From Diadema setosum (taxonomy: Eukaryota > Echinodermata > Echinoidea > Diadematoida > Diadematidae): a DNA stretch of 64,000 bases. The position numbers were made by a program, and so were the translations under genes. The stretch lies in NCBI RefSeq assembly GCF_964275005.1, contig NC_092690.1:9732010-9796009 (forward strand), in the 5' to 3' direction. Shown piece after piece: positions 33,006-44,801 of the stretch (position 1 is the first letter of the stretch; each line of letters starts with the position of its first letter). The notes below the pieces were generated by a model. That model was not told the DNA's origin, made no database searches, and worked only from the letters and a program-made list of their open reading frames with translations.

Positions 33006-34917
33006 CTTGCGATAATTTACCTTTTTTGTTTTGCTTTCTGTGCTTTTTTGTATGTGTTGGTCCCTTCTTATTTGCAACCTAGCGTGTATTTTGTAATGGT
33101 ATAGCTCTTTTCTCAAAATGTATATCTTTGATTGCAATTTGTATCCTTTTCATCTGCAAGGGAGTCGGCCTTGATAGGTTTTATATGGCTTTTTCTGATT
33201 CCCACACGTGCTATAAGTATATCCCTTTGCATAATTCTCTTGTTTCCAAGGTAAACGAAATGTGCAATTGAATGTTATGTCCGTGTATTTGTGTTTTTTA
33301 CGTACGTTTTTTAGAATGTGGAATAAATGAATTGAAATGAAAAAAAAATGATAAAAAGGTACATGCATCCATAGAAAGAAACATCTATAAATAAGGCTTG
33401 CAAACTCTGCCACTTATACATTTCCAATATCATGGGACTGCCTTCCGCTGACTTTAAGTATAGGGCCTAATGATTTTATTTTGACCATTTTTTTTTGTAC
33501 ATGGCAAAATCAACTTCGCTCATGTGTTTTCTCATTTGAACACGCATGCATCGCTCCGATAATGTAGGCCCTACATTCTATTTCATTTGTACCATGACAT
33601 AATTGCGATTTACAACTGAACAGATGTTGTGTGGCTTCCATAACCCCGCCCAAATAAAGAGGTGTCTAAGCAAGTGTTAAGCACATTATTGTGCAATAAT
33701 GTTGAGGGCGTGTGAAACTATTTTGAGATTAGGCATTATTGTACAGTTGTATGACTCATTTTTTGGTTGTAAAACATTATTAGTAGCATTATCAGTGACA
33801 GCATTCGTAACCTTATTGTTCAATGTGATGTTTGCTATTTCAAAAATTGATGGCTGTTTATATGAAATATAGAGACATAGGGTGATTTCAAGTTCGGTGA
33901 CAGTGCTAGTGCTAGTGCTAGTGCTAAAATCTCAGCACTAGCACCGACGATAAAACCCGAACTTGAAATCAGGCGGTGTTGGGAGGTTGACCTCAAACTT
34001 ATGACGTATTTCTGGAGGTTGGTGTTGGGCCCGGTGTGGTAGGCGACAATATTCGTCAGGAGAAATACTCCGGGGAATCAAATCTCCTCGTCCGATTTTA
34101 GGATGTTATGTCTTAGGACCGAATATCCTGTTCGCAAGGACCAAATCGCCGCTGGGGGGGGGGGGGGGGGGGGATCGTCAGGTTTATACGAAAGAGCCTT
34201 TTCGGGAGGACCAAATCGCCGCCGAGGGAAGACTGAATCGGCGGGTTTGTAAGACTAACAAGCCTATTCGCGAGTATCAATTCACCGCTGAGGGGGGGGG
34301 GGGGGGGACCGAATCAGCGGGTTAATAAAAAAAAAAACCCCAAAAACAAACAAACAAACACAAAACAAGAAACCACCCGTTCAGGATGATGAATTCTTCC
34401 CTGAGGGGTTAGATTGTTTGATTTGCTTAATGGCATATTAATTAGTCAAGAGCTTTTTCTGACGTAAAAGACACTCTCTAACGTGTCCCTCAGAACTGAA
34501 GCATTGACAATTTTATGCTCTTTTTCGCTCACTCTCACTCTCAATGTTTTTCGGAAAAAATTGGAATTTCAAAATGTCATATCTTCCTTATTTCTTATCC
34601 AACTTCGTCATTTTTGTATCGTATTGTAGGGAATATTTTTCTCTTCCTTTTGAAGTTTATGTATTTTGAGGGTGGGTTTCTTCCTTAATCTTTGCCTAAT
34701 CAGTCCCTACTTCTTTTCAGTCTCTCACACAGAACAAAAACCTAGACCCCAATGGCACAGTAATAAATGTACTGGTACTTCAAAACCCTACTGCTATATA
34801 GGCATGAAAAAAAAAGGACCATTTCCCAAGCCAGTGCCCTATATGGTACTAAGTATTACAAAAAAAAAAAAAAACATTTCCCACTTTTGATCTTTAATAA
34901 TTCAAAAATTATATATG
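33006..34917. other. Intron 1 sequence with G runs and a small foldback
   Basis: No exon recognised. It includes the retrotransposon's probable 3' flank to about 33350, the foldback at 33882-33971, and two G runs of 20 or more near 34144-34172 and 34291-34308 beside repeated GACCAAATCGCCGC words. Confidence 0.45.
33882..33971. mobile_element. 90-bp foldback with GTGATTTCAAGTTCGG ends
   Basis: GGTGATTTCAAGTTCGGTG is mirrored by CCCGAACTTGAAATCA. The centre contains four GTGCTA repeats opposed by a CAGCACTAGCAC arm. Confidence 0.7.
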
Positions 34918-35154
34918 TGAACCTGCACCACTAAACCAACAAAAAGTCGCCAGACATAGATTTCTAGTTAAGGGCAGATTCTGAAAGAGCAGAGTCTAAC
35001 ATGTCTAATCTTTAAAATGATGTATAACTCAATTCAAATGGATTCTCCTAACCTATATGAATATTGGAAAAAAAGCCCACACTCTGGAAAAGTTTGAACT
35101 GAGAAAAGAGGCTCTGAAGAGGGTCTATTCAAGCGCTTAATCTTTACTCAGCCG

Positions 35155-38100
35155 CAACGGCGTAAATCCGTACTGAGGAGTGGGGGGGGGGGGATGGTCA
35201 CCATCACCACGATTACAAGCCCATAACCGGACCGGGGGGGAGGGGGGGAAAGAAGCTTGGTGCCCCCCCCCCCCTTCCCCTCACCTTCCCCCCCCCCCCC
35301 CACACACACACACACTTTACAGGGACCGGATGTCCCACTCTTTTGCATGAAAATATAAAGTGGGAGAAAAGTGGCAGCAAAAAATATGAAGACTTTTTGT
35401 TCTTGTTGCTTTTTTTTTTGTGCTTGTCAGATGACTTTCGGCGGAAAATCAGACCTTAAGTATGAAGACACTTTTTTGTTTTTTAAATATCTGTGAGAGG
35501 GAGCGGAGCGACCGAACGGGGGGAGGGTGTGTAGGGGGGGGGGTATCCCTCTCCCACACGAGGAAGATTTTGCATTTTCAGACCTGAAATTCAGCGATCT
35601 GGTGCACACTTTTGGTGAAAATTTTCTTTTCTTTTCTTAAAAGAAAAATAAGAAAATGAAATATTCACAATATATTATTGAAAGACTAAATCGTGGTATT
35701 TCAGCTCTTGCTCCGCCTGTGCGACATCACTGTGAAGGCCTACTAAATAATGGGGCCTATTACCGGCGTAGACAGGATTTGACCTATAGGAGGAGCGGTT
35801 ATGTAAGGGAGCGAAGCAAACGGGGGGGGGGGTATAAATCTTTTTGTATTGAAAATTTTGACATTTTACAGTCCAAAAACTGCCGTTTGTAGCTATATTT
35901 TCGCTTTGGAAATTAAGGGGGGCACACCGGGTGCAACTGCTGTCAACCACTGGCAGCAACATCAGGAGAATGGCCGCTATTTGATAGCGATTAAATGCGA
36001 GCGAGCTTGAAATTTTTGACATTCTACAGTCTAAAAACTGCCGTTTGTCGCTATCCTTTTTCGCTTTGGAAATTATGGGGGGCCGCGCCGGGCGCAACTG
36101 CTGTCAATCACTGGCAGCAACATCAGGAGAATGGCCTAGCGGTCAAATGCGAGCGAGCGGAGCGAGCGAGCTTGAAAGTTTTCACATTTTACAGTCCAAA
36201 GATTGCCGTTTGTAGCTGTGTTTTTTCGCTTTGGAAATTAAGGGGGACACACCGGGCAAAACTGCCGGCAATTACTGGCAGCAACATCAGGAGAATGGCA
36301 TAATGATTAAATGCGAGCGAGCGAAGCGAGAGAGCTTCAAAATTTTCAAATTTTACAGTCCAAAAACTACTGTTCGTAGTTATATTTTTCGCTTTGGAAA
36401 TTAAGGGGGACCACACGGGGCGCAACTGCTGTCAATCACTGGCAGCAACATCAGGAGAATGGCATAGCGATTAAATGCGAGCGAGCGGAGCGAGCCAGCT
36501 TGAAAATTCTGACATTTTAGAGTCTAAAAACTGCCGTTTGTAGCTATACTTTTTCGCTTTGAAAATTAAGGGGAGCCGCACCGGGCGCAACTGCTGGCAA
36601 TCACTGGCAGCAACATCAGGAGAATGGCATAGCGGTTAAATGCGAGCGAGCGGAGCGAGCGAGCTTGAAAATTTTGACATTTTACAGTCCAAAGACTGCC
36701 GTTTGTGGCTGTATTATTTCACTTTGGAAATAAAGGGGAGCGCACCGGGGGAAAACTGCTGGCAATTACTGGCAGCAACATCAGGAGAATGGCATAATGA
36801 TTAAATGCGAGCGAGCTTCAAAATTTTCACATTTTACAGTCCCAAAACTACCGTTCGTAGCTATATTTTTCGCTTTGGAAATTAAGGGGGGCGCACCGGG
36901 CGCAACTGCTGTCAATCACTGGCAGCAACATCAGGAGAATGGCATAGCGATTAATTGCGAGCGAGCGGAGCGAGCGAGCTTGAAAATTCTGACATTTTAG
37001 AGTCTAAAAACTGCCGTTTGTAGCTATACTTTTTTCGCTTTGAAAATTAAGGGGAGTCGCACCGGGCGCAACTGCTGGCAATCACTGGCAGCAACATTAG
37101 GAGAATGGCATAGCGGTTAAATGCGAGCGAGCGGAGCGAGCGAGCTTGAAAATTTTGACATTTTACAGTCCAAAGACTGCCGTTTGTGGCTGTATTTTTC
37201 GCTTTGGAAATTAAGGGGGGCGCACCGGGCGCAACTGCTGTCAATTACTGGCAGCAACATCAGGAGAATGGCATAGCGATTAATTGCGAGCGAGCGAAGC
37301 GAGCGAGCTTCAAAATTTTTACATTTTACAGTCCCAAATCTACCGTTCGTAGCTATATTTTTCGCTTTGGAAATTATGGGGGGCGCACCGGGCGCAACTG
37401 CTGTCAATCACTGGCAGCAACATCGGGAGAATGGCATAATGATTGAATGCGAGCGAGCTTCAAAATTTTCACATTTTACAGTCCCAAAACTGCCGTTCGT
37501 AGCTATATTTTTCGCTTTGGAAATTGAGGGGGGCGCACCGGCCGAAAACTGCTGTCAGTCACTGGCAGCAACATCAGGAGAATGGCATAGCGATTAAATG
37601 CGAGCGAGCGGAGCGAGCGAGCTTGAAAATTCTGACATTTTAGAGTCTAAAACTGCCGTTTGTAGCTATACTTTTTCGCTTTGAAAATTAAGGGGAGCCG
37701 CACCGGGCGCAACTGCTGGCAATCACTGGCAGCAACATCAGGAGAATGGCATAGCGGTTAAATGCGAGCGAGCGGAGCGAGCGAGCTTGAAAATTTTGAC
37801 ATTTTACAGTCCAAAGACTGCCGTTTGTGGCTGTATTATTTCATTTTGGAAATAAAGGGGAGCGCACCGGGGGAAAACTGCTGGCAATTACTGGCAGCAA
37901 CATCAGGAGAATGGCATAATGATTAAATGCGAGCGAGCTTCAAAATTTTCACATTTTACAGTCCCAAAACTACCGTTCGTAGCTATATTTTTCGCTTTGG
38001 AAATTAAGGGGGGCGCACCGGGCGCAACTGCTGTCAATCACTGGCAGCAACATCAGGAGAATGGCATAGCGATTAATTGCGAGCGAGCGGAGCGAGAGAG

Positions 38101-40337
38101 CTTGAAAATTCTGACATTTTAGAGTCTAAAAACTGCCGTTTGTAGCTATACTTTTTTCGCTTTGAAAATTAAGGGGAGCCGCACCGGGCGCAACTGCTGG
38201 CAATCACTGGCAGCAACATTAGGAGAATGGCATAGCGGTTAAATGCGAGCGAGCGGAGCGAGCGAGCTTGAAAATTTTGACATTTTACAGTCCAAAGACT
38301 GCCGTTTGTGGCTGTATTTTTCGCTTTGGAAATTAAGAGGGGCACACCGGGCGCAACTGCTGTCAATTACTGGCAGCAACATCAGGAGAATGGCATAATG
38401 ATTAAATGCGAGCGAGCGAAGCGAGCGAGCTTCAAAATTTTTACATTTTACAGTCCCAAAACTACCGTTCGTAGCTATATTTTTCGCTTTGGAAATTATG
38501 GGGGGCGCACCGGGCGCAACTGCTGTCAATCACTGGCAGCAACATCAGGAGAATGGCATAATGATTGAATGCGAGCGAGCTTCAAAATTTTCACATTTTA
38601 CAGTCCCAAAACTGCCGTTCGTAGCTATATTTTTCGCTTTGGAAATTGAGGGGGGCGCACCGGCCGAAAACTGCTGTCAGTCACTGGCAGCAACATCAGG
38701 AGAATGGCATAGCGATTAAATGCGAGCGAGCGGAGCGAGCGAGCTTGAAAATTCTGACATTTTAGAGTCTAAAACTGCCGTTTGTAGCTATACTTTTTCG
38801 CTTTGAACATTAAGGGGAGCCGCACCGGGCGCAACTGCTGGCAATCACTGGCAGCAACATCAGGAGAATGGCATAGCGGTTAAATGCGAGCGAGCGGAGC
38901 GAGCGAGCTTTAAACTTTTGACATTTTACAGTCCAAAGACTGCCGTTTGTGGCTGTATTATTTCACTTTGGAAATAAAGGGGAGCGCACCGGGGGAAAAC
39001 TGCTGGCAATTACTGGCAGCAACATCAGGAGAATGGCATAATGATTAAATGCGAGCGAGCTTCAAAATTTTCACATTTTACAGTCCCAAAACTACCGTTC
39101 GTAGCTATATTTTTCGCTTTGGAAATTAAGGGGGGGGGGGCGCACCGGGTGCAACTGCTGTCAATCACTGGCAGCAACATAGGAGAATGGCATAATGACT
39201 GAATGCGAGCGAGCTTCAAAATTTTCACATTTTACAGTCCCAAAACTGCCGTTCGTAGCTATATTTTTCGCTTTGGAAATTGAGGGGGCGCACCGGCCGA
39301 AAACTGCTGTCAGTCACTGGCAGCAACATCAGGAGAATGGCATTATGGTTGAATGCGAGCGAACGGAGCGAGCGAGCTTTAAAATTTTGATATTTTACAC
39401 TCCAAAAACTGCCGTTTGTAACTATATTTTTCGCTTTTGTTTGTCCCACTTTTATGGGAGAACCATTCCCCCCCCCCCCATCGACGCCTCTGCATATGAG
39501 GGTGCTTTTGTTAAGTGAAAGATCTGCTGCACACTCTTTGATGAATTAGGGATATATACGTCAATGTCAAAAGTGTACAAAGTTTATCGAAAGGGATCCT
39601 GTATAGCGGAGCTTTTGCATGCTTATGATTGCAATACAACGATCTGGTGCATAGTTCTGGGGATATTTGGACAATTTTCCATTAAGAAAGTTCGAGATTT
39701 GTCCTCATCTCGGGAATTGCTTGGGGGATAAATGATTTGTCTGCCTAAACAATTCCAAAGGGGCGGGGCAAATGCTCTTTGCCCCCCGAGATAGATTTGA
39801 CGCCCCTGATCTTCCCTGGGAATGCCCATAGATGTATCCTGACTGAGTTATCAGTCACTGTCGTTTCTCAGGAATGATTCAGGAAATGGAGGGGGTTCAA
39901 TTATGACGATATAGTTTTTGTTATTGTTTATTTGTTTGTTTTCGTACATATTTTGCAGATGGTCCCCAGTTACTCGCGTCATAGCATGTTTACATGTAGG
40001 CCTATACTATTTGACGTTGTCAACGTCTGAGCCATACCTTACAGTGACTGTATGTCGATGTTACTTCCTTCGCGAGCGAGCGAAGCGAGCGAGCGCTTGA
40101 GAAAATTGTGTATACATTTTCCTACAAGATAGAATACTGTTCAGCTATATACCTGTCTGAGGCCGGCGTACAAACGTCATGCAATAATTATGTCAAAATT
40201 GTTACAATCACATTTCTGCTTCCTCCATTTTTTCCTCAAAATTCAGGGGGGGGGATGATTGTACAGGCCATCCCCCCCTCCTCCATTTCAGGGGGGGATA
40301 TATCCCCCCCATCCCCCCCCCGGGATTTACGCCCATG
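35155..40337. mobile_element. 5.18-kb hAT-like element carrying a satellite array
   Basis: An exact 8-bp duplication CTCAGCCG flanks it (35147-35154 and 40338-40345). The termini are imperfect inverted repeats: CAACGGCGTAAATCC on the left against CATGGGCGTAAATCC, the complement of the right end. Eight-base duplications and ends beginning CA fit the hAT superfamily (inference). There is no transposase frame. Internally it has G-rich GATCTGGTGCAC units at both sides and a ~3.8-kb satellite array in the middle. Confidence 0.8.
35650..39440. repeat. ~160-bp satellite, about 22 units, 1122-bp higher-order repeat
   Basis: Each unit holds ATGCGAGCGAGCGGAGCGAG, then TTTTACAGTCC, CTGCCGTTTGT, TTTCGCTTTGGAAATTA, a G-rich block with GCACCGGGCGCAACTGCTG, and CACTGGCAGCAACATCAGG. 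Counting GGCAGCAACAT gives about 22 units. Unit variants recur in a fixed order: the block from 36797 is repeated from 37919, exactly 1122 bp later, as seven-unit higher-order repeats with very few differences. A third partial round follows from about 39041. Confidence 0.9.
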
Positions 40338-40583
40338 CTCAGCCGTGCTACCTGTGCCATGAATGGGACAAAAAACATGATGTTACAACAACAATGAAGG
40401 AATTATCAAATTAAGCTGAAATTAAGCATGATCTATTAACACATTCTGCCCATGATAAATGCCAAATTTTAAAGCAGTAGCATCATCCTAAAAGTTATTA
40501 GACTTGAAAGTGAAGAGTGTGCAAGTGATTTTCAAGAATGAAAAGGGGCCTCTAAGAAAAACCTGATCACACTATACCTTATC

Positions 40584-40614
<31 letters not shown>

Positions 40615-40815
40615 GGGGGTTGTAGAAAAACTGCTGAAATCCCACTTTCCCGTTCAATTTATGATCCCAAACTCGAGGATAATGTAGAGGAAGAATAGCT
40701 CTTTCAGAAAATATGGAAAACTCAAAATTGACTTGGTTGACCAATTTCACCTTTTTTGAGTCCTCACGTAAAATCAAGGGGTGCGACTTTTTGTTTGTTT
40801 TGTGATGTACGGTCA

Positions 40816-43800
40816 CATATCAGATAAGACTGACATTTATATGAGCAATAGCTGAATAGTGTACAATTTTGCTGGAGGTAATTTGAAATTGATGGCATAA
40901 ATCAGTTTCATTAAATTCAAGATTAATTCTTAAGTTAGGTTTCAGATTTTGCTCTGTTTCAACCCTCCGTACAAAATGTTAGTTTTTTAAGTTTTTGTTT
41001 TGTTTAGTTTGTGTATGGGAGTGTGTGGTTAAAACCCTGACAATGGTCCTGAACAATGGCCAGGATTGGAATGCTCTATTACATATTCTTGGGAAATCCC
41101 ACTATCACAGCTAGTCTTTATTCATCTTGAGATGCAGTGTATGTAAGCACATGAAAAGATGTGCTTATTTTTTTTTTCAAGTGCATGCATTTTAACCTTT
41201 ACCATGAATTCAGACTCTCAGTGCCAAGGGCAACCCATAATGAATAACTTAACAAAGCATTCATGTGCCATTCCAGATGCCTAGTCAGCAGAGCTCTGAA
41301 AAGGTGATATTTGTGGTATTCATGTCTGTTGTTCAGGGTCATTGTAAGCACACACTCACATACATATCATTGGTTCTTGTGTAAAGTCTAATTTTGTACA
41401 GAGGGTTTAAATTTGACCAAAATCTGGAACTTAACTTCAAAATTTATCATGGATTTAACGAAATTGATTCATGCTCTCATATTCAACTCACCTCTAACTG
41501 AATTGTACACTATTTAGCTATTACTCATACAGTTTTAATGACAATGTTATCTGATGTACAGTTTTCGAACTATCAATGACCAAAAGTGGGAAATGTTTTT
41601 TGTAACACGTAGTATAAACCGTGTATAAAGTGTATACCTTCACTGCAAGGTACATTCACATTCCATACCTGATTATAGGTCTGTATAATTATGCTACAAA
41701 CAAGATATCATGAAAACCCATATACAATTTATCTATTATACTTTATCATGTGCAATAAACCAACACCAGTACATTCATCCATCACTCAGAGTTAACATAG
41801 TAACAGCACTCTCAAGCTCATCATACACCTGCATAGTCACGAAGTCATACAGTACGTTCTGACTGAAATGTTCTCTCCAAATCTTTTTTATCCTTAAAAT
41901 GAGTATATGTGAGTGTATTATCAACTATACATGTATCAATGGTAAATGAAATACACTCCCTATTGCACCAACATTTCAAATTTATGAAAATCTTAAACAA
42001 GAACAGACTTACCTAGGATGATGAAAGGATGAGAAGAAACAAGTAGTTGGTTGTGGTAGCAGCGTATATGCATGGAATGGCACACATTAAAAGCTGCTAA
42101 CTTCCTGTTATTGCTTCTCCTCACCCAAACGAGGGAGGCGCCCAAACTACCTGGACTCTTTTATTCTCCAATGGGGAGGGATTATGAAATCTGGGGAGGT
42201 GCATTGTACTCCACCGAATGATGGAGCCTCTTAGTGTGTGCAGCAAGCATGTATTATTACCCTTTAAGTAAATAAATGAAACAAAGGGGGGGGGGGGGAT
42301 TTCGGTCTTATTCACAGGATCACACTACGAAGTTGCATACAGTCACGTGATTGCATACAGTCACGTGACAGTAAACTGTATTTCACAATAGGAATGGCGG
42401 AATCATGAAAGAATCTTAAGTGCCAGTACTGCAGAATTCCGTTTTTGGTCTGCCTCGTAACTGTTAAAATTTGCCCATCCTTTTGCTCTATACGAAACAC
42501 AATGTTTTCATCACTTCATGTATGTGTTTAGGTGTAAGGCCTATGAAAAGTGTGAACATTTTCCCCCTTCCCGGTCCCACCTCCCCCCCCCCCCCCCCAC
42601 ACACACGGTGTAAAGTTCGCCCCTGACGAGTATAAATTAGAGTCTTGCTAAGAACCCGTAATATTTAGTACAGTGGTGGGGCCCATTATCACGAGAATGC
42701 CGCTTGAGTTCTATTCAGTTTAAAACGAGTATTGAATGATGAATAACTAGAATCTACGCCATAAGTGTCTGTGTAATGGGCAAAACATTTTACATGCAGT
42801 CCATGTCATCAATCTTGATGCATTTTATTTTCGCCATGTTAAATGCATATCGGACTTCTACATGGCCTCAATTAATTTCCAGATGGCAACGTCAGGAGGT
42901 TAATTTCACACTTGTGTAGGGTTTTAAGGACCAACCTACCTCACATCACGCAATCAACTCACAACTCATCTGGAATCATCTGAAGTTAAACAAGAGGCAG
43001 AATAAATGGAAGAAGAAAACCTTAATAACACTTCCATCATAAGAATACAGAAACACAAAATTGTATATATGGTGCTAATGTAATGACTTTATGTCACTCA
43101 CATGAAGACACTGACTAGATTTTGTGTTTTTCAAAACAATTTGTCAATTACAAGGCAGGGTGGTCAATTAAACTATTAGCTATTGCTTGGTATACATATT
43201 TTTGATACAATATCTAATTTAATAATTTTGATATCCTACACGGCAACATTTTGATTTTAGAAAGTGGTAGAATCCAGGCGAGGGAGCGAAGCGACCAAGC
43301 GGGGGAGGGTGTTGGAGGGAGGGGGGGGGGGGGGGGGGGGGCTTGCCCACCTTCCAGGGCAGGGGAAATGTGAGATTTGAGAAGTAAAATGACTCAGGCT
43401 ATGTTTAGAGGTCCCCTTTCAATTATCATCAATACGATGAGACTGCTAGAAGAATTTAGACGGCATTCAATTCATTTCATTATAAAAATCATGTAAGACC
43501 AGAATTAAATAAACACGTCCTCATTCAGGATGAAGGACAACATGTGTTACAATTTGCGTACTTGCTTCTGGGGCAAATCATTCTATACTGTTTGAGTCTT
43601 GTAAGCAAAATTGTGTTTCCAACGAAAACTGCTCAAGTATGTGGAATATGTATGACCACTCTGCCGAGTGAGATACGTATGGGCCAAATGGTTTCTTTTT
43701 AACACGCATTGTGTTGAAATGTCGATGGTAATAAAAGCATCGTGACAGGAAATGTAAATAGTGTTTTCGAATGCTTCAATGTTTACTGCTAAACTTATCT

Positions 43801-44247
43801 ATTTCTGTTAGGGGAAAAATGGAATGAGAATTCACTCTTCATAGGAGAAGTTTAAAGGGTGACAATGGGGAGGAAAGTTCTTGCTCTGTGTCGCAATGTG
43901 TGTCTAAGGTGGAGGTGAGGTGGGTGGAAGTTACAAAGACTCGCGCTCCAATCATTATGTTCTATCCTCTTCTTCATGCCATCGAGACATCTGGAAAGCA
44001 TTTAATTGGCTTTCATCAGTCGACCGTGCATTGGGTCCTTTTTCAGCCTGGTACTCTGTACCTCGTTCAACCTATATTGTCATTACCACAGACTCTCGAT
44101 GTGGATATCATAACATGCAAAGGGATGAAAGTAGACGGGTCAGAATTTTGAACGATGTACAATTGGGTCAAAACAGTATCAAATTCAAAAAGTAGGAATT
44201 ACTCAAAATCGTTTATCTTACCTGAAAGATTATAGCTCAAGCTTTAA
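40816..44247. other. Intron 1 sequence, mostly unrecognised
   Basis: About 3.4 kb without a supported exon. Around 43258-43345, GCGAGGGAGCGAAGCGACC followed by a long G run resembles the hAT-like family's internal block. Another C/G run with a CGCCCCTGACG end lies near 42575-42630. Confidence 0.45.
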
Positions 44248-44801
44248 AGGGAACCCAAACCCAAAGAGCAATGTGGGTTGCATGAAAGCAGCAACATTAG
44301 TAGAACACATCAGTGAAAGTTTGAGGAAAATCGGACATTCGATGTAAAAGTTATGAATTTTTAAAGTTTTCGTATTGGAACTGCTGGATGAGGAGACTAC
44401 TAGAGGTTATGACGTATGAGTGGACAACAATATAAAGAAAATATAAACGGAAGTGGAATTCTAAAAATAAATTTTCATGAAAATTGCACATTCCATCAAC
44501 TTGATACTGACATAATAAAGTAGCAATTATTCTCCCTGCCTTCTGAAAGCGGTTAGTAGTGCTCTTTCATTATGCTGGAAAAGTGAATTTTTGTGGAATT
44601 CCTATTATATTTTCTTTATATTCTTGTCCACTCATACGTCATAACCTCTAGTGTCTCCTCATCCAGCGGTCCCAACATCAAAACTATAAAAATTCATAAC
44701 TTTTGCATCGATTGTCCGATTTTCCTCAAACTTTCACTGATGTGTTCTACTAATGTTGCTGCTTCAATCAATCCACATTGCTCTTTGGGTTTGGGTTCCC
44801 T
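44248..44801. mobile_element. TTAA-flanked foldback, AGGGAACCCAAACCC family
   Basis: TTAA (44244-44247) | AGGGAACCCAAACCCAAAGA on the left is mirrored by TCTTTGGGTTTGGGTTCCCT | TTAA (44802-44805) on the right. The inner arms (AGTTTGAGGAAAATCGGACA; AAAGTTATGAATTTTTAAAG) match the foldbacks at 59649 and 61246. Clean TTAA flanks fit piggyBac-like mobilisation. Confidence 0.85.

Larger units (their letters stand above)
34918..40815. mobile_element. Second copy of the 710-bp TIR family, split by a hAT-like element
   Basis: The left end TGAACCTGCACCACTAAACC and the right end GTTTTGTGATGTACGGTCA match the termini of the 31373-32082 element. The sub-terminal blocks match too, in opposite orientation: AGACTCTGCTCTTTCAGAATC-type sequence on the left, TTTTTTGAGTCCTCACGTAAA on the right. 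The interior is interrupted at 35147-40345 by the satellite-bearing hAT-like element. Without it this copy would be about 700 bp. Confidence 0.8.

Noticed and set aside
35675..39518. Many open frames of 65-140 codons with recurring peptide words in the satellite array
   Set aside because: The same peptides recur because the DNA repeats; both strands and several frames are open. It is satellite DNA, not a gene family.
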